From the NCBI RefSeq assembly GCF_030272615.1, contig NC_081410.1, positions 567,753,152 to 567,817,151 of the forward strand: a stretch of DNA of 64,000 bases, read 5' to 3'. Shown here one piece after another: positions 11,188-22,699 of the stretch. The stretch is from Cryptomeria japonica (lineage: Eukaryota; Streptophyta; Pinopsida; Cupressales; Cupressaceae). A model generated the notes under the pieces. The model was not told the DNA's origin and searched no databases. It saw only the letters and a list, made by a program, of their open reading frames with translations. The position numbers and the translations under genes were made by a program. Each line of letters starts with the position of its first letter. The stretch's first letter is position 1.

Positions 11188-12933
11188 TAGGATCACTTTT
11201 CTTTCTTCCATGGTTGTTTGATGCAGGGGCATCCACGTGGACCCCTTGTGCAAATTTAAATTTTCTGACTCAAGCGTTACACGTTTAAATGTTTATGGTG
11301 GAAGAGTGGAGTCCTGTAAAGACTCAGAGCAGGGTGTTTTTGTTTTATTTCTGTTTTCAGGGGTGGAGAGTTTAACCTGTTGGTTGTAGGTGTAGCTTTA
11401 GGATGAGTTTTTGAAAGAAGGCTTTTGAGAAGCCTTCACATGCTTGTGATAACACCATTGTTGCATGTCTGTGAGAGACCAAATCAGATGGAAATGTTGT
11501 ATTAGCCAATAGGCTCACTATTTTGTAGTGTAGATTTGTTTTGAGTTTCAATAAGAATTTTCTTAAGTTTGTGCATCAGTTCGTTGTCCATTTTCATCTA
11601 TTTCGTCATTAGACTTTTCAGATTTGTATGTGTGTTTAAGTGTTGGTTGTGGCAGGTCTGTGTAGGTATTCAACCATCTGCATCATGTTGGTGATTAATT
11701 GTGCCTATTGGGCGCTAGAAAATCAAACTCAGTTTTTGTTTTTGGTGCAGATTTTGTTCTAACATAGGTGCTTTTATTAGCTTACTCGAGGCATTGATTT
11801 AAGACCATTCTTAGGTGCCCCTGCTTTATTTTGGGCAGACAACATTCATATATATTTATTTTTCTACTTTTTCCGGGGTGGATAACAGATATACTTTTAG
11901 TTTTCTGCTTTGTTCTGGGGAACGACAGACATATATTTTCAGTGTTCTTTGGGATTAGCACATTTTAACATAAGACATTGTCTTTGGTAATTTGATCGCT
12001 GAAGTTGGAGTCTATTTAAATTTTAGGACTCTAGTAATTCATTAGTTTGTATCAGAACTGCAAAATTAAAACTCAGAAAATAATAAAATATTCCGACAAC
12101 AGGTGTTATATTTTGATTTCAGTTTTTTTTCTTGTACTTTCAGAAGTTTGTGTATGCAGGTTATAGCACTCATAATTGCAGGTCTGATTAAAGTTTAAGT
12201 GAGAGAATTATGTAAATCCCTAGACTACAGAATCTGCATATCATGTGTTGAATTTTAACAGGAATGAGCTAAAACCAGAGAGATATTAACATTCCTCTTA
12301 TATTCCTAAGTAGTTCATCCAAGAATGTTCATTTGGGGCTGAAGATTAAGGGTTTTGAAGATAACGGATAGCTGGGGTGTTGGACAAGTGGATAGATTGG
12401 TAGGGTTTGGGAGCCTCAACATCTGATCAGTTGGACCTTCATGTTGTTGAGTCATATCTGAAGTTTTGGAAGGGGTGGCAGATGATCATTGCCACATGGC
12501 TGAAATCAGCAGCAACTAGGCTAATTTCAGCACACAATAACTACAAAATCTTTGTAAAGTTGAGGCATGCTTTTCTTCTAGTGTAAAGCTATGAAGGTTC
12601 TACTTTTTAAGGTAATACACATGAAACAACTTTCTACAGTTGATTAATGAGACTGCACATCAATACCTAAATCCACTTCATGGGATTGCACCTGATTGGA
12701 GCAAGAACACAAAAATGAGTTAACAAAATACATCATTCCACTTGCTTTGATGATTAATCAAATCAGGGAGAGAGTCAATTACAATTCTCATACTCAATTA
12801 CAATTTTATCTTATGCTATTTTAATGAATTTGTGGGGATTTGCCTCTTCCCTATCACCCTTTGCCTTCTTCTTTTCCCCTTGTTTATATCTCAGATCCTT
12901 GTCACTCATCAATCCACAGGCTGGCAGAAAGGT
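11188..12933. other. Unassigned, probably 3' LTR and relics of gypsy elements
   Basis: No ORF here can be assigned. The part after the chromodomain stop should hold the chromovirus 3' LTR. A purine-rich tract followed by TGTAAAGACTC near 11316 is one possible LTR start, and CAATAAGAA near 11550 a possible polyadenylation signal, but no matching LTR copy exists in the window. The right part (about 12100-12933) would be internal sequence of the minus-strand element whose primer site is at 12934; no gag was recognised. Confidence 0.35.
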
Positions 12934-13825
12934 GGCTTTGATACCACTGAAATAAACTAACTTAAAAATCTTCTTGCATATCTCATCTAGAATATAACAA
13001 CATAGATTTGTTTGTCCACAATAAACTCAGAAATATATTGTTTCAAAATCAAAATAAGCCACCATGACTTCTCAGTTTAAGAATAACAGATTAACACATC
13101 AGTTGCAAAAGAAATATGATTACATTCAGATAAAGCGTATAAATCTTAAATGAACCTGCCTAAATCCTTAGGTGAATGCAGCAGCATGCTGAATACATAT
13201 TGCTGCTTCAGATTCAACTAAACGCTGCTTAGTCTACTTTACTATGCTGCTAGACAAAAGCAAAGTAGAATGTAATCACGCTGTCGCAGGAAGTGACTGC
13301 AATATGTCCAAACTTAGGTATTTCTGCATTCACACGTAGTTACAAGTTTGGTGGAAGTTCTAGGAACCCAAACAAAATGTTATGCAATTCTCCCCAAATA
13401 TTCAATGCTTCCTGTATCTCCTTCGTAATTCTCTTGGCTGCGCCAAATAGGTAAGGTCTTCCAAGGTTGTGTTTGGACTGACTTGAAACCGTTCCTCTAG
13501 GGTTTTCTCCTAGATAGCCTCGTGTGCATTACACAACAGAAATAAAAAATTTGCATGCCTTCCATAACAATGGCAACCCGTATAAATACATATTTGTCCA
13601 AAGGTCGGCTTAGGGGAAATAACCGCTCAATTCAAAACAAAGTCGGCCACAACAAAGGAACCCACCAAAACAACACGTCAGCCTCATGAGCTAACTTAAA
13701 TAAAATTATTAATAATTACATTTATTTCTAATTTTGATTTATTTATTTAAAACTTTATTTATTTATTATTAAAGAGCTTAAGCAAAATAGAGCAGTTGAC
13801 ATGGCCCATAATCGAGGACATCACA
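12934..13825 (-). mobile_element. 5' LTR and primer site of a minus-strand gypsy relic
   Basis: At 12934-12946 the minus strand reads TGGTATCAAAGCC, a primer site of the initiator tRNA-Met type. One base away lies a putative LTR spanning 12948-13825 that starts TGTGATGTCC and ends TTTATTTCA on the minus strand. A TATAAATA motif lies near 13577, and AAATAAAT-type repeats lie at 13690-13780. No partner LTR or coding region was found, so this is a truncated copy. Confidence 0.6.
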
Positions 13826-14105
13826 ATAATTGACCAAAAATATGTGTGAAGGAGAGAGAATAGAATACAGAAGAGGGACAGAGGAGTGTAGGTAGCATTG
13901 CAATATCTTCCTCCTTAGCTAAGGACTAAAAGATGTATACAAGACATCGGATAGGATTAGCTGTATGTCATTGGGTTCCTGATCCTTGACTGCATCATCA
14001 ATTGATCTATGTGCATAGTTGTAATTAGTAATTGCCATGTTTAACTAACACATCGTTATTTTATAGTTATGACCGAGATTCATAACAAGAGGCATTTGGG
14101 GGACT
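13826..14105. other. Unique-looking sequence, no gene seen
   Basis: This 280 bp lies between the gypsy LTR and the copia-type insertion. Sequence 19325 onward was contiguous with it before the copia-type element inserted. No coding potential was recognised. Confidence 0.4.
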
Positions 14106-14594
14106 TGTTGGTGTAAATAATTATTCATCATGGATATTATTACACTTACTTAAGTTTACTTAGGTTAATGCATTTCATAGTAGTTTGGATATGAGACACT
14201 TGGGTGTTTGTGTCACATTGGGATAGTGTGTGTAGGAGAAATTCCACCTCTTATGGTGTTGATCTTGTTATTACACTATCATATCCACTTATTGTGGAGT
14301 GATAATTCCACCTTCGGTGGGTGATCCACCTCATGTGGAATATTATATTATTTCTCCTACCTACCCACACCTATTTCCTACCTACACTTGTTTCTTATTG
14401 AGCCACTTGTCATGTTTGTGTGCTCATACATATCCCTAGCCTTGCCTATATAAACAGGCCTCTCTACATTGTATGTAACAACAACAATTATTATTGATCA
14501 TTTTCTATTGATGAGAATACAGTTTATTCTTGTCCCATATTATGTCTCTATCTTGTACATTTCATTGACCTCTTGATCTTGGCAAAATCCAACA
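14106..14594 (+). repeat. 5' LTR of the copia-type element
   Basis: It starts TGTTGGTGTAAATAA and ends AATCCAACA. A TATATAAA box lies at 14447-14454, so transcription should start near 14480. Short inverted GGTGGA/TCCACC motifs occur at about 14290-14340. Confidence 0.95.
14447..14454 (+). promoter_or_regulatory. TATA box in the 5' LTR
   Basis: The sequence is TATATAAA. One of only two differences between the LTRs falls on its last base (G at 19184 in the 3' LTR). Confidence 0.7.
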
Positions 14595-14606
14595 TGGTAT
14601 CAGAGC
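14595..14606 (+). promoter_or_regulatory. Primer binding site, initiator tRNA-Met type
   Basis: TGGTATCAGAGC directly follows the CA end of the 5' LTR. This is the classical plant copia primer site. Confidence 0.95.
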
Positions 14607-16330
14607 TATTGGAGCTTCATTGATTCGTCTTGAAGAGGCATTATTATGACGTCAAGAGGCAGATCTGAGGAGCATCATCATTTGGAGTCATCCTAGACCA
14701 GATCCGACCTCGCCATTGCGTCCGGAAGGCCGTTTCCATGAATTTTGGTTATAAAGTTGGCCTATTTTGGTGAGAAAAAATTTTTCTCCATTTTTGCCCT
14801 ATTCGTACAGATTTTCGGAAATATTTTATAATTTTTTCAAAAAAAAAAAAAATTTTCCTTTTGTCTGAAAATTATTTTTCGAAAAATTGAAAAAATCAAA
14901 AAAAAAAAATTGAAAAAATTTGAAAAGATCAAAAAATCGAAAAAGTTTTGAAAAAAAAAAAAGGAAAAAATCAAATTTTGGGGGGTCCGCAGACCCCCCC
15001 CCCGTGCCGATCGTACCTGCCAGCGCAGGTTGCAGTTTTTTTCGCAGAGCACGTACCTGCCGTCCTCATCGTACTCTGTACCTTCTGTCTGCCTGCCACT
15101 GACAGGCCCGCCCGTGCCGACTCCGTCCTCCGTGTCGCAGACCCAGCTCCGCCTCCGCCTCTGCCTCTGCTTCCGGCTCCGCCCGCACGGCACCGCGAGC
15201 GGCCCCCGCCGCGTCCTCCAGCGCCGCTGTCCACCCGCAGGTTCTCCGCCTGCTGCTCGTCGGTGCCACCCCCGCCTCCCAGCGCTGTCTCCCGCCCAAG
15301 CCGCGTTCCCTCCGCCTGCAGCATCCGCCGGACAAAGCTTCGCCACCGCCGCTCCGACTACCGTGATTCGCCGGCGACACGCAGAACCTGCCGGTGACAC
15401 ACAGACACGTCATTTTTTCCGTACAGAGCCACGTGGATTTCCGTACGCCAGTCATCCGCCATGCAGAAACCGTACAGACACGTCGATTTTCCGTACGCCG
15501 AGTCAGATTCCGTACGGACGTCACATCAGCCTGCACAGTCAGCAATTCTGTACAATACGGAATACACAGTCAGCACGCCATGTAATCCGTCCGTACAGTA
15601 CGGACGCCCAGTCAGCAGGGCAAAGTTTTGGCGACGGTCATACGGCCGTCAAATTTAATCCACTGACTTGCTGACGTCAGCGCCACATCGGCCGGGTTTG
15701 AAAATTTTTGGACCCCCTCTCATTTGCATTTTTGATTTTGCAGTTCAGCTTCAAATGGCCATAACTTGCTCATTTTTGCTCCTTTTTGGGTGCAATTTTT
15801 TTTGAAATGGGCTAGAATTTTGTGCTCTCCGCAGTGGTGAAAGAATTTTTTGATTTTGATGCACGGATTTTTCAGAAAATGCAGTTTTTGGTGACTGTCC
15901 CTGAGTAATCCCAGTTTTTGCAACTTCAGAGGCTTCGTTTGGGGTCATCCGACCTCCTTTTTAGGTGCCGTTTTTTTTGAAAGTGCGTATTTTTTTGTCT
16001 ACTTTCACATGATGCTATCAGATTGATGTCATTGTAAGTATAAATTGTACTTTCAGATTTAGGCCATTTTTGGCTATTTTGGTACTTGTATATTTGCTTG
16101 AATCTCAGTTAGATTCATTGCACTATTGATTGAAGTCTCTTGTATCTCATTTGAGAAGTTGTAAAATTTGCATCATAAGTCCACTTTGCCTTGTTTTGCA
16201 AGTGGCTCATTGTAATCGCACTAAGTATAAAGTGCCAAAATCATCACTTTAGGGGGGGTACTTTGATTGATTGAATTTGGGGGGTGTCTCTTGTGCTTTT
16301 TTGCTCTTGTGTTCCTTCCTTTTTGCTACT
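14607..16330 (+). other. Long leader of the copia-type element with a GC- and CpG-rich island
   Basis: This 1.7 kb untranslated leader has three parts: an A-rich stretch to about 14980, a strikingly GC- and CpG-rich block at about 14985-15680, and a T-rich part with a phrase like CAAATGGCCATAACTT. The CpG-rich block repeats CCGTAC, GTACGG and CAGTCAGC motifs between 15418 and 15620. Open frames of 117-214 codons occur on both strands in the block, as expected from low stop-codon frequency in GC-rich DNA, and none looks like a protein family. The function is unknown; packaging, translation control or a captured host segment are possibilities. Confidence 0.7.
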
Positions 16331-17944
16331 ATGGGTTCTTCTAAATTTCCTCTCTTAACTCCACATAACTATGCTACTTGGAAAATTGATGCATGGAGTA
16401 AACTTATGGAAAAAGGACTCACTCATTACATTGATGGAACTATTGTTGCTCCAGCTGATCCTAAGGCTGATCCAGTTGGTCACTTAGATTGTCTCACTAA
16501 AAATATCATGGCAATTGGTACCTTAAGAAAGTATGTATCAAAGGATCTCATATTTCATATTGAGAAATGCACTCTAATCAAGGATGCTTGGCAAAAGTTT
16601 CAAGACTTGTATGGTCAAGTTGATGAGATTAGGGGATATCAAATTGATAGTGATCTCACCATGTTAGATCCCAAGAACTTTGATACTATACAAGATTATG
16701 TCACTAAGGCAAATGAGTTGAGGGCACAACTCAAAGATTGTGGCATTGACAAAAAGGATACTCAATTGATATTCAACTTGATAGGCAAGCTTCCACAAGA
16801 ATATGCAGCATTTGTTTCTAGTTTCCAAACTCATAGGATGACAATGGGTTCAAGCTACAAAATGCCTACATTTGATGCTTTCAATGAAATGTTGATGATG
16901 GAACAAACTAAGTTGATAAGCATGGGCATTCTTAAGGCTTCTTCTAAGTCTCAAGCATTAGTGGCAAATCAAGGGAACAAAGGAAATCAAGGAAAGGACA
17001 ACTCAAACAAGAAGAAATGGCAATCAAAGCCTAAGGAAAAAGCACAATCTTCTCCACAACAAGGAGATTCATCCTCTTCCAAGAGAGATAATTCACCAAA
17101 GAGAGAGAGACCTACTTGTGCTTATTGTAAAAAGATTGGTCATGAGGAACATCGTTGCCATACTAAGAAGATTGATGAGCTTACACATATCATCAAAAAG
17201 CATAACATTGATTTGCCTAAAGTCTACAAGAAGGATGATTCATCAACTTCCACTTCCTCACATTCAAAAGGAAAAGGGCAAGCATTCATGGCTTCTACAA
17301 GTGAAAAAACTCACTCTTTTGGAACAAGAAAAGGAAAAGCTCTATGTGCTACAACAAATCATACTTCAGAGAGATGGCTTCTAGATTCAGGGGCTTCTCA
17401 TCATATGGCATCTTCACAATCTATGTTCTCTACATTTGAGCCTTGTACCATGCCTCAGATTTTGATGGGCAATCATACATACATGGATGTGATTGGGAAA
17501 GGATCTATTGACATTGGGGATAACTCCTTCAATGATGTGTTGTGTGTACCCCACTTGACAAACAATCTCCTTTCTATCTATCAAATCACACATGGCACAA
17601 CTAAGAGAGTTGTGGAGTTCACACCTGACTCGGTTTTTATTAGAGACATGGAGACTAGAGCTATCATTGCAACTGGGGTGGTTGATCATGCATCTCGGTT
17701 ATACTCCTTTTCAGATTTTGTTGATGATGATGATTTCACATTTGATGATTCTACATATAATGATCACACTTATTGTGATGGTTCGGATTTTGAGGAGAAC
17801 TTTGGACACTTGAACATGGGGATTCTCACATGTGACCCCGTTCTTGAGTCTTGTATCTCATCTCCTCATATTGATATCACATCACCTATTGCACCTGATG
17901 ATGCAGATAGTGCGACAGTTTTGCCTTCATGTGATTCAGTGTAG
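16331..17944 (+). CDS. Copia gag with zinc knuckle and aspartic protease
   Basis: I take the ATG at 16331 (MGSSKFPLLTPHNYATWK) as the start. An upstream in-frame ATG at 16271 only adds a hydrophobic leader with no gag resemblance. From 16331 there are 537 codons and then TAG at 17942-17944. The N-terminal 200 residues are a copia gag capsid region. A basic Lys/Ser/Gln-rich linker follows, then a perfect CX2CX4HX4C knuckle (CAYCKKIGHEEHRC, 17116-17157), then the protease motif WLLDSGASHHM near 17374-17406. After this come a pre-integrase-like segment (VLCVPHLTNNLLSI) and an Asp-rich tail in place of integrase. Gag forms the particle; the protease processes it. Confidence 0.9.
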   Translation: MGSSKFPLLTPHNYATWKIDAWSKLMEKGLTHYIDGTIVAPADPKADPVGHLDCLTKNIMAIGTLRKYVSKDLIFHIEKCTLIKDAWQKFQDLYGQVDEIRGYQIDSDLTMLDPKNFDTIQDYVTKANELRAQLKDCGIDKKDTQLIFNLIGKLPQEYAAFVSSFQTHRMTMGSSYKMPTFDAFNEMLMMEQTKLISMGILKASSKSQALVANQGNKGNQGKDNSNKKKWQSKPKEKAQSSPQQGDSSSSKRDNSPKRERPTCAYCKKIGHEEHRCHTKKIDELTHIIKKHNIDLPKVYKKDDSSTSTSSHSKGKGQAFMASTSEKTHSFGTRKGKALCATTNHTSERWLLDSGASHHMASSQSMFSTFEPCTMPQILMGNHTYMDVIGKGSIDIGDNSFNDVLCVPHLTNNLLSIYQITHGTTKRVVEFTPDSVFIRDMETRAIIATGVVDHASRLYSFSDFVDDDDFTFDDSTYNDHTYCDGSDFEENFGHLNMGILTCDPVLESCISSPHIDITSPIAPDDADSATVLPSCDSV

Positions 17945-18613
17945 CAGGATATACATTGTCTTCCAGCTTCAGATTCATGGGATGATTACATGACAGATAT
18001 TGCAGGTTTGTTTATGGAATCCTACATTGCAGATTTGGGAGACATCATTGATGACATACATCTTCTCTTTGATGAAGATGATCCTTCTTCGATTGTTGCG
18101 AGGGCACACTCTGACCCTCTTGTTCATTCTCTACATGATCATTCTTTCGAGGTTGACATGATTGTGGATACTTATGTACAGCAGTTGGAGGAGGTCTCTT
18201 CATTCTTTGAGGAGACACATGAGTCTTTGGATATTGTTCTACATTCATCTTCACTAGATCTTGGAGTGCCTTTTTCAGCAGTGTGGCACAGTTTACCACC
18301 TTTGGAAGGGGTATCTTTCAGCATCGACATGGGGACATTTGAGCAGTTTTCAGAGATTCCTTTCATCATGAGTTTTCTTCATACATCTTCCCTTCATGAT
18401 TGGGGAGACTTCATGGATACACCTTTGGTTTTGTTTCTTCCTAAGGGGAGGAATGTTGTTCGACGTTCATGGAGCAGTTTCTTCATACATCGAGCTTCTA
18501 TCATTGGTGCAGATTCTTCATTGAGGGACGATCACAGTTTGACTTCTCTTCTTCTCTCATATGGGGGGGACTTTTTCCTCACATGGGGTTTTGTTCCTCA
18601 CATACTTCTTTGA
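17945..18613 (+). CDS. Acidic ORF downstream of gag, same frame after TAG
   Basis: The frame continues directly after the gag stop (TAG followed by CAG) to TGA at 18611-18613, with a first ATG at 17990. Read from that ATG it is 207 residues, rich in Asp, Ser, His and Phe, and shows no integrase, RT or RNase H motif. It may be read by stop-codon readthrough, may be the scrambled end of an ancestral pol, or may be untranslated. The product family was not recognised. Confidence 0.5.
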   Translation, partial: QDIHCLPASDSWDDYMTDIAGLFMESYIADLGDIIDDIHLLFDEDDPSSIVARAHSDPLVHSLHDHSFEVDMIVDTYVQQLEEVSSFFEETHESLDIVLHSSSLDLGVPFSAVWHSLPPLEGVSFSIDMGTFEQFSEIPFIMSFLHTSSLHDWGDFMDTPLVLFLPKGRNVVRRSWSSFFIHRASIIGADSSLRDDHSLTSLLLSYGGDFFLTWGFVPHILL

Positions 18614-18826
18614 GAGTTCTCTTGTATAGCTTTCATCTCTCTTTTGGGGGAGGGTTTTTTCCCATTGGGTTTTTCTCTCTTTCCCCACTTTGTGAGAGAT
18701 TTCATTGTATTGGTTTGCATGCATTTGCATTTGTTCATGGGTACCTAACATGGCCTCGTAGCCGGGACCCATCTTGCATTGCTTAGTTGCATTGTAGACT
18801 TAAGTGCATTCCCCTAAGTTGCACTT

Positions 18827-18835
18827 AAGGGGGGG
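18827..18835 (+). promoter_or_regulatory. Polypurine tract of the copia-type element
   Basis: A run of AAG followed by G's ends exactly at the TG of the 3' LTR. It would prime plus-strand DNA synthesis. Confidence 0.85.
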
Positions 18836-19324
18836 TGTTGGTGTAAATAATTATTCATCATGGATATTATTACACTTACTTAAGTTTACTTAGGTTAATG
18901 CATTTCATAGTAGTTTGGATATGAGACACTTGGGTGTTTGTGTCACATTGGGATAGTGTGTGTAGGAGAAATTCCACCTCTTATGGTGTTGATCTTGTTA
19001 TTACACTATCATATCCACTTATTGTGGAGTGATAATTCCACCTTCGGTGGGTGATCCACCTCATGTGGAATATTATATTATTTCTCCTACCTACCCACAC
19101 CTATTTCCTACCTACCCTTGTTTCTTATTGAGCCACTTGTCATGTTTGTGTGCTCATACATATCCCTAGCCTTGCCTATATAAGCAGGCCTCTCTACATT
19201 GTATGTAACAACAACAATTATTATTGATCATTTTCTATTGATGAGAATACAGTTTATTCTTGTCCCATATTATGTCTCTATCTTGTACATTTCATTGACC
19301 TCTTGATCTTGGCAAAATCCAACA
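18836..19324 (+). repeat. 3' LTR of the copia-type element
   Basis: A 489-bp copy of the 5' LTR with two substitutions. It is followed immediately by the GGACT target duplication. Confidence 0.95.
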
Positions 19325-19377
19325 GGACTAAATAGGACAAACGTGGTGATTGTGTTGGCATTTCAATAGAAGGAGAT

Positions 19378-20860
19378 TGTTGATATTCATTAAGGATATT
19401 GAGAAGGTTGTTGAAGATTATTGATATAACTGAAGAAGGATGATAACTATCTTTATAACATTATTTTGTCATTGATGTCATGAAATTGATATTTTGATTC
19501 AGTATGATGTTGCCATATCTTGAGAAGATTGATTTGAAGAGAATTAAGATGTCAGTAAAAGACACAGAAAGAATGTGATGAATAAGGGGAGAAATAAGTT
19601 ATTCAATGGGCAACTATTACCGAGTTAGACAATGATGAGATCATGATGTTTAGATTGTTTTGATATCCTACATATGTTGTTGATTGTAAGGTTAATACTA
19701 TACTATGTCACCAAGCAAAGAACCTTGTCGGTAAACCCTAAGGCACCTAGTCGGTAAACCCTAAGGTTATCGATATCGGTTAATGAAGGCGGAATGTCTA
19801 CTGAGTAAAGTTTAGTATTCACCAAGTTGCAACCGAGTTATAATAGATCGCATTGGATGGATACAAGCATTATTTAATGAAGGATGTTGATGAGCTAGAG
19901 ATGAATAAATGATTGGTATGCCGAGCAAGAAATTTGTTAAGGATCTACGGCAATGGAAAATCAAGAGGAAGATCTACAACACATATTGAGCCGCAATAAC
20001 TTAGCACAAGTTCCTAGGAAGGAATGCAAGTTCCAAGGCGAGGTAAAAAAAATTTCAGATCAAAGGATACATTGAACCTAGTCAAGTTTAATGATCTGAT
20101 GGCTAAGATTGATCATGAGAAATGTGATCAAGGAGATTAAACGGTTAGAAATTGTTTATAAATAAAGAATTGTTGATAAACAATGCGTGCAGGCAAGTGT
20201 AAGCACAAGGATGCTGCATAGTGATTACCGAGCACATAAGCTTGAAGACCTGTTTGAATAACAGAGTAGGGAGCCCAACAGAGGGACAAGATAAGTCCTA
20301 TGACTAGACAGTGTTGAGCAAATAAGAATCTGCTTTAGCATTTTAGATGTGAAGTTGCAGATATATTTTATTACTGTTGTTTATTTTGTAAGTGACAGAA
20401 AATATCTTAACCGGGTGGACTTAACAGTCTTATTGGTAAGCCCTCTAGCAAGGTAACATTCTAAATGAGTGTTTGAAATCCTTTGACAAGGTCACTTCTA
20501 ACAAAGTGCAGGACTCTAACAAGTCTGAGGAAAATCCCTTAATTGGGTCACATCTAGCAATGTGTTTGTAATCTTTAACATGATTTGCTTTTAACCGAGC
20601 ATACTCTAGAAGGGTATATTTATTAATGGGTCTGAAATCCCACAGTGGTTTTCCCCTATTTGGCTTTCCACATTAAATCTGGTGTTATATGTGTTATGAT
20701 GATTATGTGTTTATAAGTTAGCATGTTTAGCAGTTTTTGGTTATATTGTTGAAGTATAAGTTACTGAGGTTGAATCTGTTGATTTTATAGAAGATTAAGT
20801 TTGTATGATTCACCCCCCCCCCCCCGCTCTCTCATCTTGTTAGCTATTGGCATCAGAACT
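19378..20860 (+). mobile_element. Old copia LTR with adjoining primer site
   Basis: A purine tract AAGGAGAT is followed by TGTTGATATTC, a typical copia 3' LTR start. The far end has a C-rich run near 20814-20825, a segment resembling the common copia LTR phrase CCCACAGTGGTTTTCCCC (near 20639), and then TTGGCATCAGAAC at 20848-20860, a decayed tRNA-Met primer site. The LTR is about 1.47 kb. A purine tract before it and a primer site after it would suggest a recombined LTR junction, or the purine tract may be chance. No coding region follows. Confidence 0.6.
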
Positions 20861-22699
20861 TTACAGATTGTTGGTTGTCAAATTGCATCTTCACTCTCCT
20901 AGAGCTGCCACTCAATATCAAGGCAAGGGGAATAATATTACCTTAAACAGAAAGGAAAGGTTCATTGTCAAAGAGTGGATAGTTATACCAATTATTAGGA
21001 TAGGGTGTAGGTGTTCATTGAGGTCACTAAATAGGACAATTAGAGAGAAACATAAGATTATAATTTAGGACTTAAGCAACCATGCCCTATGGCTGCCTTG
21101 AATAGACCTAAAAGACCTCACTTTGAGCATATGAAAACAAGTATGCACATGCACCAAAAATATGTTGTAATGCCCTGCCAAGGAACCCCCGAGGATGTGA
21201 GCTAAGAAGACATAAGTAAACACGGAATAATTTTTTTGGAAACATTTAACATAAACATGAGAAACAATCAAAAGTTCAATACCCCAAACCTCAAACTATG
21301 ACAACTTGTTGACATGCAACAATGCACAAGCGAAAGACTTAAACCACAAGACATCTACCGAGCATAGGGGAAAGACTCAATGCATCCAAGGCAAGGTCTA
21401 CAAAGTGTTTCGACTCACATGAGACCCCTCAAGACGTTACAAGACTCCACTTGGCAAACTAGGCCTTCTCCTAGGCCCTAGGTTCAATGATCGTCCTTTA
21501 ACAAATACCAACACACAAACCGATGCACTTGACACCACACAAACTCACTCAAGACACATATGGGTCATGTCAAAGGTTCCCTTGACTTACCAAGTCCAAT
21601 TGGCAACTCCAACTCACTCAAACTGCCCCTTTGGGGCCCCAAAAACCTTGCCAAACAAGTGCTCAGGACTAGGGCACCCGCAAGGGACTATGGCACCCTA
21701 ACAAGACACAAACATGCTAGAAGGACACTAGTGTGGCATGCCTTAGTCCTTTGGGCGCATTGGTGTCCATTTTGGGTGCAGCGTCCCCAACAACCTAGTT
21801 TCACGTTGTCGTCCTCTGTTTTGCATTGGTGTCCTAACCAATGAGCAAACTAAAGTCAGGGACCAGTCCCACAAACACCGTGAACGCGTTGGAGTATACA
21901 AAATACCTTGGGAATATCCGAGGAACACAAAATGCCAAAAAGGATGAGGGGAAAAAGTAGGCAAACTACTCCCCTGGACACTAGGCACCACTGATGCGCA
22001 CAAGGAGAAGAGGGGGAGGGAGACAAACACCTCTACAACATCTTAACTCCTGCCCTAAGATAAAACACACAAGAACCAAGAGAAATGACACTTTAACACT
22101 CTTACATCAAGAGGATAAGATTATATTTGATCTTTAGGAATGAGTAGGTGAGATCTCTATTGGTTTTGAACTTTGATAGGATAGGTAAACATTCTCTTCA
22201 AACAATATGCAACTCTTGGAAACCACCAAACCTATGCATTGATTTCCAGTCTTCATTAAATGCCGAAATGTTGGCTCATGGCCATAGAATTGATTTTGGC
22301 ACTATATTTCTCATTAATCTTGAGCCACCACCTCCAGATTCACCCATCCAGCTTTGGCAGATCACATTGTCACCAATAGGTTTACATCTATCTGCCAGAT
22401 CCCCTTGAGCTCAGCCACTAATGATGTATTGAATTCATAGCTATTTGCAGGCATCTTGTTCCACACTCTTTGGTGCGATGGTGTTTGTTGCTTTAAAAAT
22501 TTGAGCTCTAACAACTTTAAATCATGCAGTGTGACAAAAAAATATAAATGCATTTGCTAGATATTATGCAATTTGGGCCCAACATCCTACACCATATCCA
22601 CATGGTGTGCTGCATAACAAATGCCTCGGCACATGTAAACCCCTTTAATGTTGGTGATTTGTACTTTGGACAAATAAAATTTGTTTTTTGCTCACCACC
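20861..22699. other. Unassigned, with a gypsy-type LTR start at 21165
   Basis: No supported gene. TGTAATGCCCTGCC at 21165 resembles the start of gypsy LTRs such as the solo LTR at 26899, but I could not find the matching right end or a target duplication. Open frames here are short and overlap on both strands. Confidence 0.3.

Larger units (their letters stand above)
14106..19324 (+). mobile_element. Complete non-autonomous Ty1/copia-type element, very young
   Basis: Two 489-bp LTRs (14106-14594 and 18836-19324) differ at only two positions: A/C at 14386/19116 and A/G at 14454/19184. The insertion is flanked by a perfect 5-bp duplication, GGACT (14101-14105 and 19325-19329). An initiator tRNA-Met primer site abuts the 5' LTR and a G-rich polypurine tract abuts the 3' LTR. 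The interior holds gag and protease and then an unrecognised acidic reading frame; integrase, RT and RNase H are absent. It must have been copied recently by enzymes from another element. Confidence 0.95.

Noticed and set aside
12951-13825. Treating 9064-13825 as one giant LTR of the left Tat element, because both ends carry TGATGTC/GACATCA
   Set aside because: A chromodomain relic on the opposite strand and a separate tRNA-Met primer site lie between, so two independent elements explain the sequence better.
14837-15674. Overlapping open frames of 117-214 codons on both strands, Pro/Arg/Ala-rich
   Set aside because: They arise from low stop-codon frequency in a GC-rich block of the copia-type leader. 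Frames on both strands are equally open and none resembles a protein family.
20814-20825. C homopolymer run
   Set aside because: Such C-rich runs are common near the 3' end of copia LTRs; not a separate feature.
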